A DNA stretch of 64,000 nt. It comes from Lysobacteraceae bacterium. Lineage in GTDB: Bacteria; Pseudomonadota; Gammaproteobacteria; Xanthomonadales; Xanthomonadaceae. The stretch is taken from the NCBI GenBank assembly GCA_023954075.1, contig JAMLIV010000001.1, positions 62,001 to 126,000 of the forward strand. The letters run 5' to 3'. The notes below the pieces were generated by a model. It saw only the letters and a program-made list of their open reading frames with translations, was not told the origin of the DNA and did not search any database. The first letter of the stretch is position 1; each line of letters begins with the position of its first letter. The translations under genes were made by a program, and so were the position numbers. Of this stretch, positions 35,589 through 44,600 are shown in pieces.

Positions 35589-36452
35589 TCAGCGGCTCTG
35601 CATCATGTTGCCGGGCAGGTAATGCCAGGTGCGGGTGATGTGCAGGATATCGGTGCCGTCGCCCGAATCGGGCAGCGGCGCGAAGGGCTCGGCCAGGCGC
35701 ACGGTGCGGACCGCGGCCTCGTCGAGCACGGCAAGTCCGCTGGGTTGGACGATGGTGATGTCTTCCACACTGCCGTCGCGGCGAATGGCGACCGTCAGCA
35801 CGAGCTGGCCGATGAGGCTGCGGCGACGCGCCTCGTCGGGATAATTGAGGTTGCCGATGCGTTCGACCCGCGCCTGCCAGGCGCGCAGATAGGAGGCGTA
35901 TTCGTATTCGCGCGTGTTGGCGGAGACGAACTTGCGCTTGGGGCGGCGCGCATACTGCTGCTCGCGTTGCTCCACCGAAGCCGCCAGCCGCGCCATTTCC
36001 AGGCTGCGCTCGATCAGCTCGCGGTTGGTAGGCAGCGGCGTGCTGGGTGTGACCACGGCGCGGGTGGTGTCGACCTGCTGTTGATCCGGCGTGATCGAGG
36101 CGACCACGGCCTCGGCATGGGTTTGCTGCGGGCGCGGCGAACCGGCCTCCAGCGGCGCGGGCGCGACGCCGGGTACCGGGTTGGGTGCCGGTGCCGGCTG
36201 CGGTTCGCTGGGGCGTTCCACCGTGTCGACCTCGCCGCCGCCCGACTGGTTCGCCTGGGCGAGAAAATCCGCCTTGTCGGGCGCCTGGTCGGAGTGGGTC
36301 TGCACCAGGATCACGTCCAGGGTCGGCAGCACCGGGGCCGGATCCTCGATGGCGAATCCAACGCCCAGCGCGAGCACGCCGTGGGCGATCAGCGAAAACA
36401 CCAGGGTCGCCCCGAGACGGTCCCCGCTGGTGACCGGGGGAGCGGTCGTCAC
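35589..36452 (-). CDS. TonB-family energy transducer (TonB3-like)
   Basis: A 287-residue inner-membrane protein with one N-terminal helix (about residues 14-35), a Pro/Ala/Glu-rich periplasmic spacer (about 60-130, PSEPQPAPAPNPVPGVAPAP) and a C-terminal TonB domain (about 200-287: YLRAWQARVERIGNLNYPDE, GQLVLTVAIRRDGSVEDITI). By synteny it matches Pseudomonas tonB3 (between gshB and algH), reported to matter for twitching rather than iron uptake. No exbB/exbD are nearby. It overlaps the gshB stop by four bases. Confidence 0.9.
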   Translation of the reverse strand: MTTAPPVTSGDRLGATLVFSLIAHGVLALGVGFAIEDPAPVLPTLDVILVQTHSDQAPDKADFLAQANQSGGGEVDTVERPSEPQPAPAPNPVPGVAPAPLEAGSPRPQQTHAEAVVASITPDQQQVDTTRAVVTPSTPLPTNRELIERSLEMARLAASVEQREQQYARRPKRKFVSANTREYEYASYLRAWQARVERIGNLNYPDEARRRSLIGQLVLTVAIRRDGSVEDITIVQPSGLAVLDEAAVRTVRLAEPFAPLPDSGDGTDILHITRTWHYLPGNMMQSR

Positions 36453-37396
36453 GCCGGCGCGGCCTCGAGCCGGTCGAACAGATCGCCGGCGATGTTCAGG
36501 CCGAACTGCGCGTCGAGTTCGCGCATGCAGGTCGGGCTGGTGACGTTGATTTCCGTCAGCCAGTCGCCGATCACGTCGAGGCCGACCAGGCGCATGCCGC
36601 GCCTCGCCAGATCCGGCCCCACCTGCGCGGCGATCCAGCGGTCGCGCTCGGTCAGCGCCCGGCCTTCGCCGCGCCCGCCCGCCGCCAGGTTGCCGCGGAA
36701 TTCGTCACCCTGCGGGATGCGCGCGAGGCCGTATGGGACGGGCTCGCCATCGATCAGCAGGATGCGCTTGTCGCCTTCGACGATCTCCGGCAGGTACTTC
36801 TGCGCCATGGCGAACTGCCGCCCGCCCTCGGTCAGCGTCTCGAGGATCACGTTGAGGTTGGACTCGCCGGCACGGGCGCGGAAGATCGATCGTCCGCCCA
36901 TGCCGTCCAGCGGCTTGAGCACGCAGTCCCCGAATTCGGACACGAAGTCCTTGAGCGCGGCTTTTTCGCAGGACACCAGAGTCGGCGGGCAGCACTGCGG
37001 GAACGCCAGCGCGGCGAGCTTCTCGTTCATGTCGCGCAGGCCCTGCGGATCGTTCACCACGCGTGCGCCCTGATGCTGCGCCAGGCTCAGGATCTGGGTG
37101 GCGTGCAGGTAGGCGGCGTCGACCGGCGGGTCGCTGCGCATGAAGACCAGGGCGAAGCCACCCAAGGCGCGCTCCTGCGGCGCTCCCGGGATGTGCCAGG
37201 CCTCGGGGTCGTCACGCACCTGCAGCGGCGTGGCCTGCACGATGGCGCGGCCATCGCGCACGCCCAGATCCGGGATTCCGGCCACATGGATGCGGTGCCC
37301 GCGGCGCTGCGCCTCAAGCAGCAGCGCAAAGCTCGTATCCTTGCCGACCTTGATCGACTCGATCGGGTCCATCACCACGAGTACTTCAAGCGACAC
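36449..37396 (-). CDS. gshB: Glutathione synthetase GshB
   Basis: A 315-residue ATP-grasp enzyme ligating glycine to gamma-glutamylcysteine. VVMDPIESIKVGKDTSFALL is the family opening. The ATP-grasp elements are CVLKPLDGMGGRSIFRA, YLPEIVEGDKRILLIDGEPV and LTEINVTSPTCMRELDAQFG. GTG 37396 is chosen because AAAAAGG (37404-37410 on the minus strand) lies 7 bases upstream; a GTG two codons earlier is too close to it and the nearby ATG runs into a stop. It is divergent from pilG, exactly as in Pseudomonas. Confidence 0.96.
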   Translation of the reverse strand: MSLEVLVVMDPIESIKVGKDTSFALLLEAQRRGHRIHVAGIPDLGVRDGRAIVQATPLQVRDDPEAWHIPGAPQERALGGFALVFMRSDPPVDAAYLHATQILSLAQHQGARVVNDPQGLRDMNEKLAALAFPQCCPPTLVSCEKAALKDFVSEFGDCVLKPLDGMGGRSIFRARAGESNLNVILETLTEGGRQFAMAQKYLPEIVEGDKRILLIDGEPVPYGLARIPQGDEFRGNLAAGGRGEGRALTERDRWIAAQVGPDLARRGMRLVGLDVIGDWLTEINVTSPTCMRELDAQFGLNIAGDLFDRLEAAPA

Positions 37397-37416
37397 GATC
37401 ACACCTTTTTCATGAA

Positions 37417-37440
37417 AACGCCCGCGATAGGGCGGGCGTG
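37417..37440 (-). promoter_or_regulatory. Terminator-like hairpin ahead of gshB
   Basis: On the minus strand CGCCCGC and GCGGGCG pair over 7 G-C base pairs around a 6-base loop, followed at once by TTTT and then the gshB ribosome binding site. This is the shape of an intrinsic terminator but no minus-strand gene lies upstream for it to terminate. It could be an attenuator in the gshB leader or a boundary between the divergent gshB and pilG units. Whether it is transcribed depends on the unmapped gshB start site. Confidence 0.45.
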
Positions 37441-37488
37441 TGTTTATACTAGCATCGCAGCAGCGGGGCGAGATTTCGGGGAGATGCC

Positions 37489-37518
37489 TTGACAGACATC
37501 GGCTTCCGTTGCGATAAG
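37489..37518 (+). promoter_or_regulatory. Candidate promoter for pilG and the chp operon
   Basis: A perfect TTGACA (37489-37494) is followed after 18 bases by GATAAG (37513-37518), four of six matches to the -10 consensus. It lies 48 bases before the pilG start. A TATACT hexamer further upstream (37445-37450) is an alternative -10 without a -35. Confidence 0.45.
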
Positions 37519-37565
37519 ACGTCAATGCGCGGCGACTGCGTGCCGTGCCACAGAGGGACCATTGG

Positions 37566-37961
37566 ATGGATGGCAACACAGGCAGTCTGGCGGGGATGCG
37601 GGTGATGGTCATCGACGACTCGAAGACCATCCGACGCACGGCCGAGACCCTTCTCAAGAAGGAGGGGTGCGAGGTCTTCACGGCGTCGGACGGATTCGAG
37701 GCACTGTCCAAGATTGCCGACAACCAGCCCCAGATCATCTTCGTGGACATCATGATGCCGCGGCTGGATGGCTATCAGACCTGCGCGCTTATCAAGAACA
37801 ACCAGCTTTTCCGGTCGACGCCGGTCATCATGCTGTCGTCCAGGGATGGATTGTTCGACAAGGCGCGCGGGCGAATCGTAGGTTCCGAGGAGTACCTCAC
37901 CAAGCCGTTTACCCGCGAGGAACTACTCTCGGCGATACGGCGGCATGTGGTGCATGATTGA
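37566..37961 (+). CDS. pilG: Twitching motility response regulator PilG
   Basis: A 131-residue single-domain receiver, output of the Pil-Chp system that promotes pilus extension. VMVIDDSKTIRRTAETLLKK carries the acidic pair, FVDIMMPRLDGYQTCALIKN the phosphoacceptor Asp, VIMLSSRD the switch Ser and GSEEYLTKPFTREEL the Lys. GYQTCALIK is typical of PilG. ATG 37566 matches homologues; seven earlier in-frame codons are ignored. First gene of the chemosensory operon. Confidence 0.95.
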   Translation: MDGNTGSLAGMRVMVIDDSKTIRRTAETLLKKEGCEVFTASDGFEALSKIADNQPQIIFVDIMMPRLDGYQTCALIKNNQLFRSTPVIMLSSRDGLFDKARGRIVGSEEYLTKPFTREELLSAIRRHVVHD

Positions 37962-37984
37962 CCGCCAACTCTTGCGGGGGGAGC

Positions 37985-38092
37985 ATGGCTGAAGTCCGAA
38001 ATCCAGTGCAGGCAGGTTGTGCGATTGCCCGGAACGCGCGGCGCGCGCCGTGCCGTCGGGCAGCTGTCCTTCACGGCTGTGCGGGAGGCTGA
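37985..38092 (+). CDS. Possible 35-residue ORF in the pilG-pilI gap
   Basis: An ATG with a strong Shine-Dalgarno (GGGGGGAG, 1-2 bases closer than ideal) opens a 35-codon frame ending 3 bases before the pilI ATG. The product, starting MAEVRNPVQAGCAIARNARR, is basic and Cys/Ala/Arg-rich and resembles no family I know. It occupies the position of pilH in Pseudomonas but has no receiver motif, so I do not read it as a pilH remnant. It may be chance, or serve translational coupling to pilI. Confidence 0.25.
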   Translation: MAEVRNPVQAGCAIARNARRAPCRRAAVLHGCAGG

Positions 38093-38095
38093 CCC

Positions 38096-38653
38096 ATGAC
38101 GTTCTCCTCGGCCACCCCGTTCGACATCCTGACCGACTACGAGCGACGCAGCCTGACCCACGTCGCGGGCCTGCCCGACCAGATCGATGCCCCCGGCCTG
38201 TGGCGCGGCATAGCGTTTCGTCTGGGTGCAAAGCGCCTGGCCGCGAGTTTCGCGGAGGTCGTGGAGATCATCTCGGTGCCGCCGCTGACGCCCGTGCCCG
38301 GCGCGGACACCTGGCTGCTGGGCGTGGCCAACCTGCGCAGCTCGCTGCTGCCCATCGTCGACCTCAAGCAATATCTGGAAGGCGAGCGCACGGTGCAGCA
38401 CGCCACCACGCGCGCGCTGGTGATCCGGCAGAGCGGCGGCAACGTCGCGGTCCTCATCGACGAACTGCTGGGACAGCGCAACTTCAACGAAGGCCAGATC
38501 GTGGCCGTGGAGGGCGTGGCGGGGAGCGGCTATGCGCCCTTCGTGCAGCGCGCCTATCGACTGGGCGACACGGTCTGGGGAGTGTTCGACATGGCGCGAT
38601 TGACGCGTACGCCGGAATTCAGGCAGGCCGCCGCCGCACAGGGCGGTATGTAA
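38096..38653 (+). CDS. pilI: Twitching motility CheW-like adaptor PilI
   Basis: A 185-residue CheW-domain adaptor linking the receptor PilJ to the kinase ChpA. The CheW fold begins around residue 40 ([20 protein letters not shown]) and includes [30 protein letters not shown] and the later [12 protein letters not shown]. The N-terminal [20 protein letters not shown] is typical of PilI. Full length; 26 bases upstream of pilJ. Confidence 0.93.
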   Translation: MTFSSATPFDILTDYERRSLTHVAGLPDQIDAPGLWRGIAFRLGAKRLAASFAEVVEIISVPPLTPVPGADTWLLGVANLRSSLLPIVDLKQYLEGERTVQHATTRALVIRQSGGNVAVLIDELLGQRNFNEGQIVAVEGVAGSGYAPFVQRAYRLGDTVWGVFDMARLTRTPEFRQAAAAQGGM

Positions 38654-38678
38654 TGCATTTCAGGGTGAGGTTCTTGCG

Positions 38679-40709
38679 ATGAGCACATTGGGCGCCGGTA
38701 CCGGCAAAGAACGCAGCGGGATGATCAACTTCTGGATCTTCCTGCTGGTAATCGCACTGCTGGCGCTGATCGCCAACGCCGTGCTCTCGACCAAATACGC
38801 GGGCGAGGAGGGGCAGGCCCGTGACCTGGTGGCCGACGTGCGCGTGCTGTCGCAGCAGGTGGCAAAGGCTGCACAGGACGCCGCATCCGGCGGCGTGGAC
38901 GCGTTCGACGAGCTCGAAAGCACGCGCATCGCGATCCAGGCCAACCTCGATGCCCTGAACAAGGGCGGCGCAAGCAACCCGGCCTACGCCGGCGACGCGA
39001 CCGTCGGCGTGCCGCTGCAGCGCGTCACCGAGACCTGGGGGCCGATGAACGACGCGGCCCGGCGCATCCTCGACAGTCGGGAGCTGGTGTTGGGCCTGAC
39101 CGAGACCGCCGACCGCTTCGCCAACGCCGTGCCGCTGATCCAGGCCGAGATGGACGAGGTGGTGCGCGCGATGGGTGAGGCCGGCAACGCCAGCTATGCC
39201 CAGCTTTCCACCGCCATCCGCCAGATCGTGCTGGCCGACCGCATGCTGCGCCACGTGACCCAGATTCGTCAGGGCGGTGCCGCGGCCACGTCCGCCGCCG
39301 ACCGGTTTTCGCGCGACGCCACCCTCTTCAGCCAGGTGCTCGGTGGCCTCCAGAACGGCCTGCCCGAGCAGAACATCCGCCGCATCGACAGTCCGGTGGC
39401 CCGCCAGTCGCTGGCGCGCGTGGCCACGCTCTATTCCGACCTCGAGCAAAACGTTGACGCCATCCTTGACGCCTCCACCGAATTGTTTGAAGTCAAGAAC
39501 GCCGCCGATGAAATCTCGCAGGCCTCGGCCCAGCTCCTGGGCGGCGCGGAAAACCTGACCCAGGCGTTCGTCAATCTTCCCGCCAGCCGCGCGTTCCCGA
39601 GCGTGTGGATCGGTATCGCCGCAGGCGCGGCCGCCATCATCGCCATCCTCGGCCTGCTGTTCACCCTGTACCGCGACCAGGTCAAGCGCTTCCGCGTCAC
39701 CCAGGAACTGAACCAGCGCAACCAGGAGGCCATCCTGCGCCTGCTGGACGAAATGGGTTCGCTGGCCGAAGGCGACCTGACCGTTCGCGCGACGGTGACC
39801 GAGGACATCACCGGCGCGATCGCGGACTCGATCAACTTCGCGGTCGAGGCGCTGCGCTCCCTCGTTACCACCATCAACGAAACCGCCGTGCAGGTGGCTG
39901 CCGCTGCCCAGGAAACGCAGGCCACCGCGATGCATCTGGCCGAAGCCGCCGAGCACCAGGCGCAGCAGATCACCTCGGCCTCGGCCGCGATCAACGAAAT
40001 CGCGGTTTCGATCGACGAGGTGTCGAAGAACTCGGCCGAATCGGCGGACGTGGCGCAGCGCTCGGTGCAGATCGCCGCAAAGGGCGCCGAAGTCGTGCGC
40101 CAGACGATTCAGGGCATGGACTCGATTCGCGACCAGATTCAGGAAACTTCCAAGCGAATCAAGCGTCTGGGTGAAAGCTCGCAGGAAATCGGTTCGATCG
40201 TGGAACTGATCAACGACATTGCCGAGCAGACCAACATCCTGGCACTGAACGCCGCCATTCAGGCTGCTTCGGCCGGTGAGGCGGGCCGCGGGTTCGCGGT
40301 GGTGGCCGACGAAGTGCAGCGACTGGCGGAACGCTCCGCGAATGCGACCAAGCGAATCGAGACGCTGGTGCAGACGATTCAGGCCGATACCAACGAAGCG
40401 GTGTCCTCGATGGAACAGACCACCGCCGAAGTGGTGGCCGGTGCGCGACTGGCCGAGGACGCGGGCCTGGCCCTGGGCGAGATCGAAAAGGTGTCCAACG
40501 ACCTCGCCGACCTGATTCAGAACATCTCCGAGGCGGCGCGCCAGCAGTCGGCTGCCGCAACCAACATCTCGGCCACGATGAACGTGATTCAGGAAATCAC
40601 CACGCAGACCTCGGTTGGCGCGAGCCAGACGGCCGAGTCGATCGGAAACCTCGCCCAGCTGGCTGCCGACCTGCGTCGTTCGGTCGCCGACTTCAAGCTG
40701 CCGGGCTGA
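38679..40709 (+). CDS. pilJ: Methyl-accepting chemotaxis protein PilJ
   Basis: A 676-residue receptor of the Pil-Chp system. Membrane helix 1 is about residues 12-34 ([20 protein letters not shown]), helix 2 about 309-331. Between them lies the periplasmic region with two PilJ-type helical modules ([40 protein letters not shown]). A HAMP domain and the signalling domain follow, with the hairpin tip [20 protein letters not shown] and [20 protein letters not shown]. No C-terminal CheR/CheB-binding pentapeptide is seen; the protein ends DFKLPG. Confidence 0.96.
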   Translation: MSTLGAGTGKERSGMINFWIFLLVIALLALIANAVLSTKYAGEEGQARDLVADVRVLSQQVAKAAQDAASGGVDAFDELESTRIAIQANLDALNKGGASNPAYAGDATVGVPLQRVTETWGPMNDAARRILDSRELVLGLTETADRFANAVPLIQAEMDEVVRAMGEAGNASYAQLSTAIRQIVLADRMLRHVTQIRQGGAAATSAADRFSRDATLFSQVLGGLQNGLPEQNIRRIDSPVARQSLARVATLYSDLEQNVDAILDASTELFEVKNAADEISQASAQLLGGAENLTQAFVNLPASRAFPSVWIGIAAGAAAIIAILGLLFTLYRDQVKRFRVTQELNQRNQEAILRLLDEMGSLAEGDLTVRATVTEDITGAIADSINFAVEALRSLVTTINETAVQVAAAAQETQATAMHLAEAAEHQAQQITSASAAINEIAVSIDEVSKNSAESADVAQRSVQIAAKGAEVVRQTIQGMDSIRDQIQETSKRIKRLGESSQEIGSIVELINDIAEQTNILALNAAIQAASAGEAGRGFAVVADEVQRLAERSANATKRIETLVQTIQADTNEAVSSMEQTTAEVVAGARLAEDAGLALGEIEKVSNDLADLIQNISEAARQQSAAATNISATMNVIQEITTQTSVGASQTAESIGNLAQLAADLRRSVADFKLPG

Positions 40710-40737
40710 GGTGCGGGCGGACGGGGGCTGCGACGGA

Positions 40738-41622
40738 ATGGCCACGGTAGCCACATCGGCATCGGCAATCGGCATGCGTGCACTGGACGATGCCGAGTTC
40801 GACCGGTGGGTGCGCCTGCTCGAGGCGCGCACCGGCGTCATCGTGCCGCCCGAGCGCAAGCCTTTTCTGGAAACGGGCCTGCGCCGGCGCATGCGCGAAA
40901 CCGGCCATACCGGGTTCCAGACGTATTACGACGAGCTTGTCAAGGGAGCGCGCGGGGCGGTCGAGTGGGCCTCCCTGGTCGATCACCTCACCGTCCATGA
41001 AACCCATTTCTTCCGCCACCCGCCGTCGCTCGCCCTGATCCGCGAGGAATGGCTGCCGCGCTGGCTGGATGCCGCCGGTGCGGACGCCTCGCTGCATGCG
41101 CTTTCGATCGGCTGTTCCACCGGGGAGGAGGCCTTCTCGCTCGCCATGGTGGTGGATGCCGAGCTGTCGCGAAGTGCACCTGAGCGGCGCTTCGGGGTCA
41201 CCGCCACCGACGTCAGCCAGGCCGCACTGGCCGTGGCGCGGGCCGGCGAATACCCGATGCGCCGGATCAGCGAAATCCCGACCGCCTACCGGGCGCAGGT
41301 CGAGGCGCTTGACGATGGCGAGAACTTCCGCATCTGCGATCGCCTGCGCAAGCGCGTCGGCTTTGCCTGCGTCAACCTGCTGCATGCGTCACGCGCGCCG
41401 CTGCGCAAGCTCGACATCATCTACTGCCAGAACGTGCTGATCTATTTTGCACGCGAACGCCGGGGCGAAATGCTCGATGCCCTGGTGGAACTGCTCCAAC
41501 CCAACGGTCTTCTGGTGCTCGGCCCGGGCGAAGCGCCCGGCTGGAGCCACCCGCAGATGCGCCGGACCGGCGGGCCGCAGACGCTGGCTTACCTCCGGAA
41601 TACGAAAGAGACCCAGGCATGA
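40738..41622 (+). CDS. pilK: CheR-type methyltransferase PilK
   Basis: A 294-residue SAM-dependent enzyme that would methylate glutamates on PilJ. The N-terminal CheR helical domain (LLEARTGVIVPPERKPFLET, TVHETHFFRHPPSLALI) is followed by the SAM-binding domain with ALSIGCSTGEEAFSLAMVVD, GVTATDVSQAALAVARAGEY and LDIIYCQNVLIYFARERRGE. ATG 40738 is chosen; a GTG at 40711 just after the pilJ stop and an ATG at 40774 are alternatives. The stop overlaps chpA (ATGA). Confidence 0.93.
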   Translation: MATVATSASAIGMRALDDAEFDRWVRLLEARTGVIVPPERKPFLETGLRRRMRETGHTGFQTYYDELVKGARGAVEWASLVDHLTVHETHFFRHPPSLALIREEWLPRWLDAAGADASLHALSIGCSTGEEAFSLAMVVDAELSRSAPERRFGVTATDVSQAALAVARAGEYPMRRISEIPTAYRAQVEALDDGENFRICDRLRKRVGFACVNLLHASRAPLRKLDIIYCQNVLIYFARERRGEMLDALVELLQPNGLLVLGPGEAPGWSHPQMRRTGGPQTLAYLRNTKETQA

Positions 41623-44600
41623 GGCCGCAAGACGACATCGACTTCACCACGCTGGCCTGGGTCAAGGGCGAACTCGACGAGACCCTGAAGCAGGCTCGGC
41701 AAGCCCTTGAGGCCTACGTCGAGGATCCCTCCGACGTCAGCCAAATGCGCTTCTGCGCCACCTACCTGCATCAGGTGCAGGGCACCTTGCGCATGGTCGA
41801 GCTGTACGGTGCGGCCATGGTGACCGAGGAGATGGAGAGCCTGGCCGGGGCGCTGCTGGACGGGCAGATCGCGGATCGCGACGAGGCCTACAGCGTGCTC
41901 ATGCGCGGCATCATGCAGCTGCCCGATTACCTGGAGCGACTGCAGACCGGCCACAAGGACATCCCGATCGTTCTCCTGCCGCTGCTCAACGACCTGCGCA
42001 CGGCGCGGGGCGAGAAGGGCCTGTCGGAGATTGCACTCTTCACGCCCAACCTGGGGCGTGAACTGCCGGTCGGTGCCGGCGGGCCGGCGCAGCCGCTACC
42101 CGAAGCCGAGCTTCGCGCGAGGGCCGAACCGCTGCGCGCCCAGTTCCAGCTGGCGCTGCTCAAGTGGTTCCGCAACGACGACGTCGACGGCAACCTGGCG
42201 CGCCTGACCGACACCTTGGACAAACTCATCGCGCAGACCGCCGAGCTCGAGGCGCGCCGCCTGTTCTGGGTCGCGGCCGGCGTGCTGGAGGCGCTGCGGG
42301 CCAAGGCTTTTGAGCCGAGCCTTCAGCTCAAGCAGACGATCGGCAAGGTGGAGCGGGAGATCAAGCGGCTGGCCGATTCTGGCGAGCGCAGCTTCAGGAC
42401 CGACCCGCCGCACGAGCTCACCCGCAACCTGCTTTACTTCGTGGCCCATGCGCCCACCGAGCATGGCCGGATCGGCGAGATGCGCGAGGTTTTCGGCCTG
42501 GAGGACCTCCTGCCGAGCGAGGAAGAAGTCGAACACGCTCGCAGCAGCCTGACCGGGCACAACCGCTCGCTGCTGGACACCGTCGCAGGCGCGATCAAGG
42601 ATGACCTGCTGCGGGTCAAGGACGCGCTGGATCTGCACCTGCGCAATCCGGAGGCGGAAGCGGCACAGCTTGCCAACCAGGTCGAGGTGCTGGAGCGGGT
42701 TTCCGACACCCTGGGCATGCTTGGCCTCGGGGTTGCGCGACGCGTGGTGCAGGAGCAGCGCGATGCCGTGCGGGCCATCACCGACGGCTCGCGTGCGGCC
42801 GATGAGTCCGCCCTGCTGGATATCGCGGGCGCGCTGCTGTACGTCGAGGCGTCGCTGGACGACCAGGTTCAGCATCTGGGCGGCGTGCCCACGGGCGAGC
42901 GCGCCGAGGCTGCGACCCGGCTTCCGGCGATCGAGACGCGCCGCGTGATGCAGGCGCTGGTGAAAGAGGCTCAGGTCAATTTCACCCGCGCCAAGGATTG
43001 CTTTGTCGGCTACATCGAATCGAGTTGGGATGCCGCACAGCTCGAGGCCGCACCGGATCTTCTCAGCCAGGTCGCGGGCGTGCTGCGGATCGTCGAGTTG
43101 CTCGAACCGGCGGGCTATCTGGAAGCCATTGCACAGTTCACCCGGCGCGAGCTGCTGGAAAAGCGGCTCGTGCCCGATGTCGCGCAGATGGAGACGCTCG
43201 CTGACGCCCTTGCCAGCCTCGAGTATTTCCTCGAAGCCCAGGCAGAGCAGCGCCCCGGCCGCGATCGCATCCTGCTGACGGCGCACGGCAGCCTGGAGAA
43301 ACTGGGCTACTGGCCGGTCCCGGAAGTCGCCGTCGCGGCGCCGCAGGACGCCATCGAGCCGTCGCCTCGGGATTCCGCGCCTGAACCGGTCTCGGACGCA
43401 ATCGTTCCCGCAGTGCCGGATGCGCGCGTTTCCGAGGATGACGTTGCGGCATCGCCGGCACGGGACGACGCGGATACGGTGGAGGTGCAGCCCATCGCGC
43501 CGATGCCGGATGCGGCGACGCCGGCCGACGCCGCATCCGGGAAGGTGCCGCCGGCACCGGCACCGGTACCGGCAGAGGTCGCCTCCGAACCGGAGAGCGG
43601 CCCCATCACCGGAGGCTTCGAGGCCGCCTCGGAGGAGATCGACGAGGAGATCCGCGAGGTCTTCGTCGAAGAGGTGCAGGAGGAAATCGAGAACCTCGGG
43701 CAGCTGCTGCCGATCTGGATGCAGGCCCCCGGCGACCTCGACCAGCTCAAGTCGATCCGACGCGTGTTCCATACCCTCAAGGGCAGCGGCCGCCTCGTCG
43801 GCGCGCTCACCCTGGGCGAATTCGCGTGGAAGATCGAGAACATGCTCAACCGCGTGCTCGACCACACCATTTCCGCAACGCCCGCGGTGACCTCGCTGGT
43901 CGAGGCGGCGTTTGACGTGCTGCCGGAAATTCACGCCGCGCTGCGCGGTGAGCGCAGCGTTCGCACCGATCTGGATGCGATCAAATCCGTGGCCGACCGG
44001 CTGGCGGCCGGCGAGCAGGTCCACTACGTCCCGACGCCCGTCGCGCCGCCTGCGATGCCCGAACCGACGCACGAAGACGTCCCGGCCGTGTCCGAAGTCG
44101 ACGCGACCGCCGTGTCCGGGGTCACCGGCCCGCCCGTCGCCGGGGCGCAGGATGCCATCGCACCGCCGCAGGAGGAAATTTCCGCGGAAGCTGCCTTCGA
44201 GAGCATTGAAGAAGCCCGTGACGATCGCATCGAGGTCGCCACCATCGACCCGGTACTTTTCGAGATCCTGCAGCCCGAAGTCTCCGGGCATCTCGACACG
44301 ATCGAAGCCTGGCTGGCACAGCCGGCACAGCCGCTCGATGAAGCGGTGGTGCGTGCGGTGCATACGATGAACGGCGCGTTCGCGATGACCGAGCTGCCCC
44401 TGGTCACCGAAATCACCTCGCCGCTCGAGCACTACCTCAAGCGCGCGCTGTCCAACGGACTGACGCTTTCCGAGCAGGGACGCGCGGTACTCATGGACTC
44501 GACCCGCGCGTTGCGCCAGGTGCTGGTCGAACTGGAGGCCCGGCCGCCGCGACTGACGTCGCTGCGGGAGCTTGCCGCCCGGCTTTCCATCGAGCGCGAC

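Noticed and set aside
37985..38092. pilH remnant in the pilG-pilI gap
   Set aside because: No receiver-like residues in any frame of this stretch; length far too short and no similarity to pilG.
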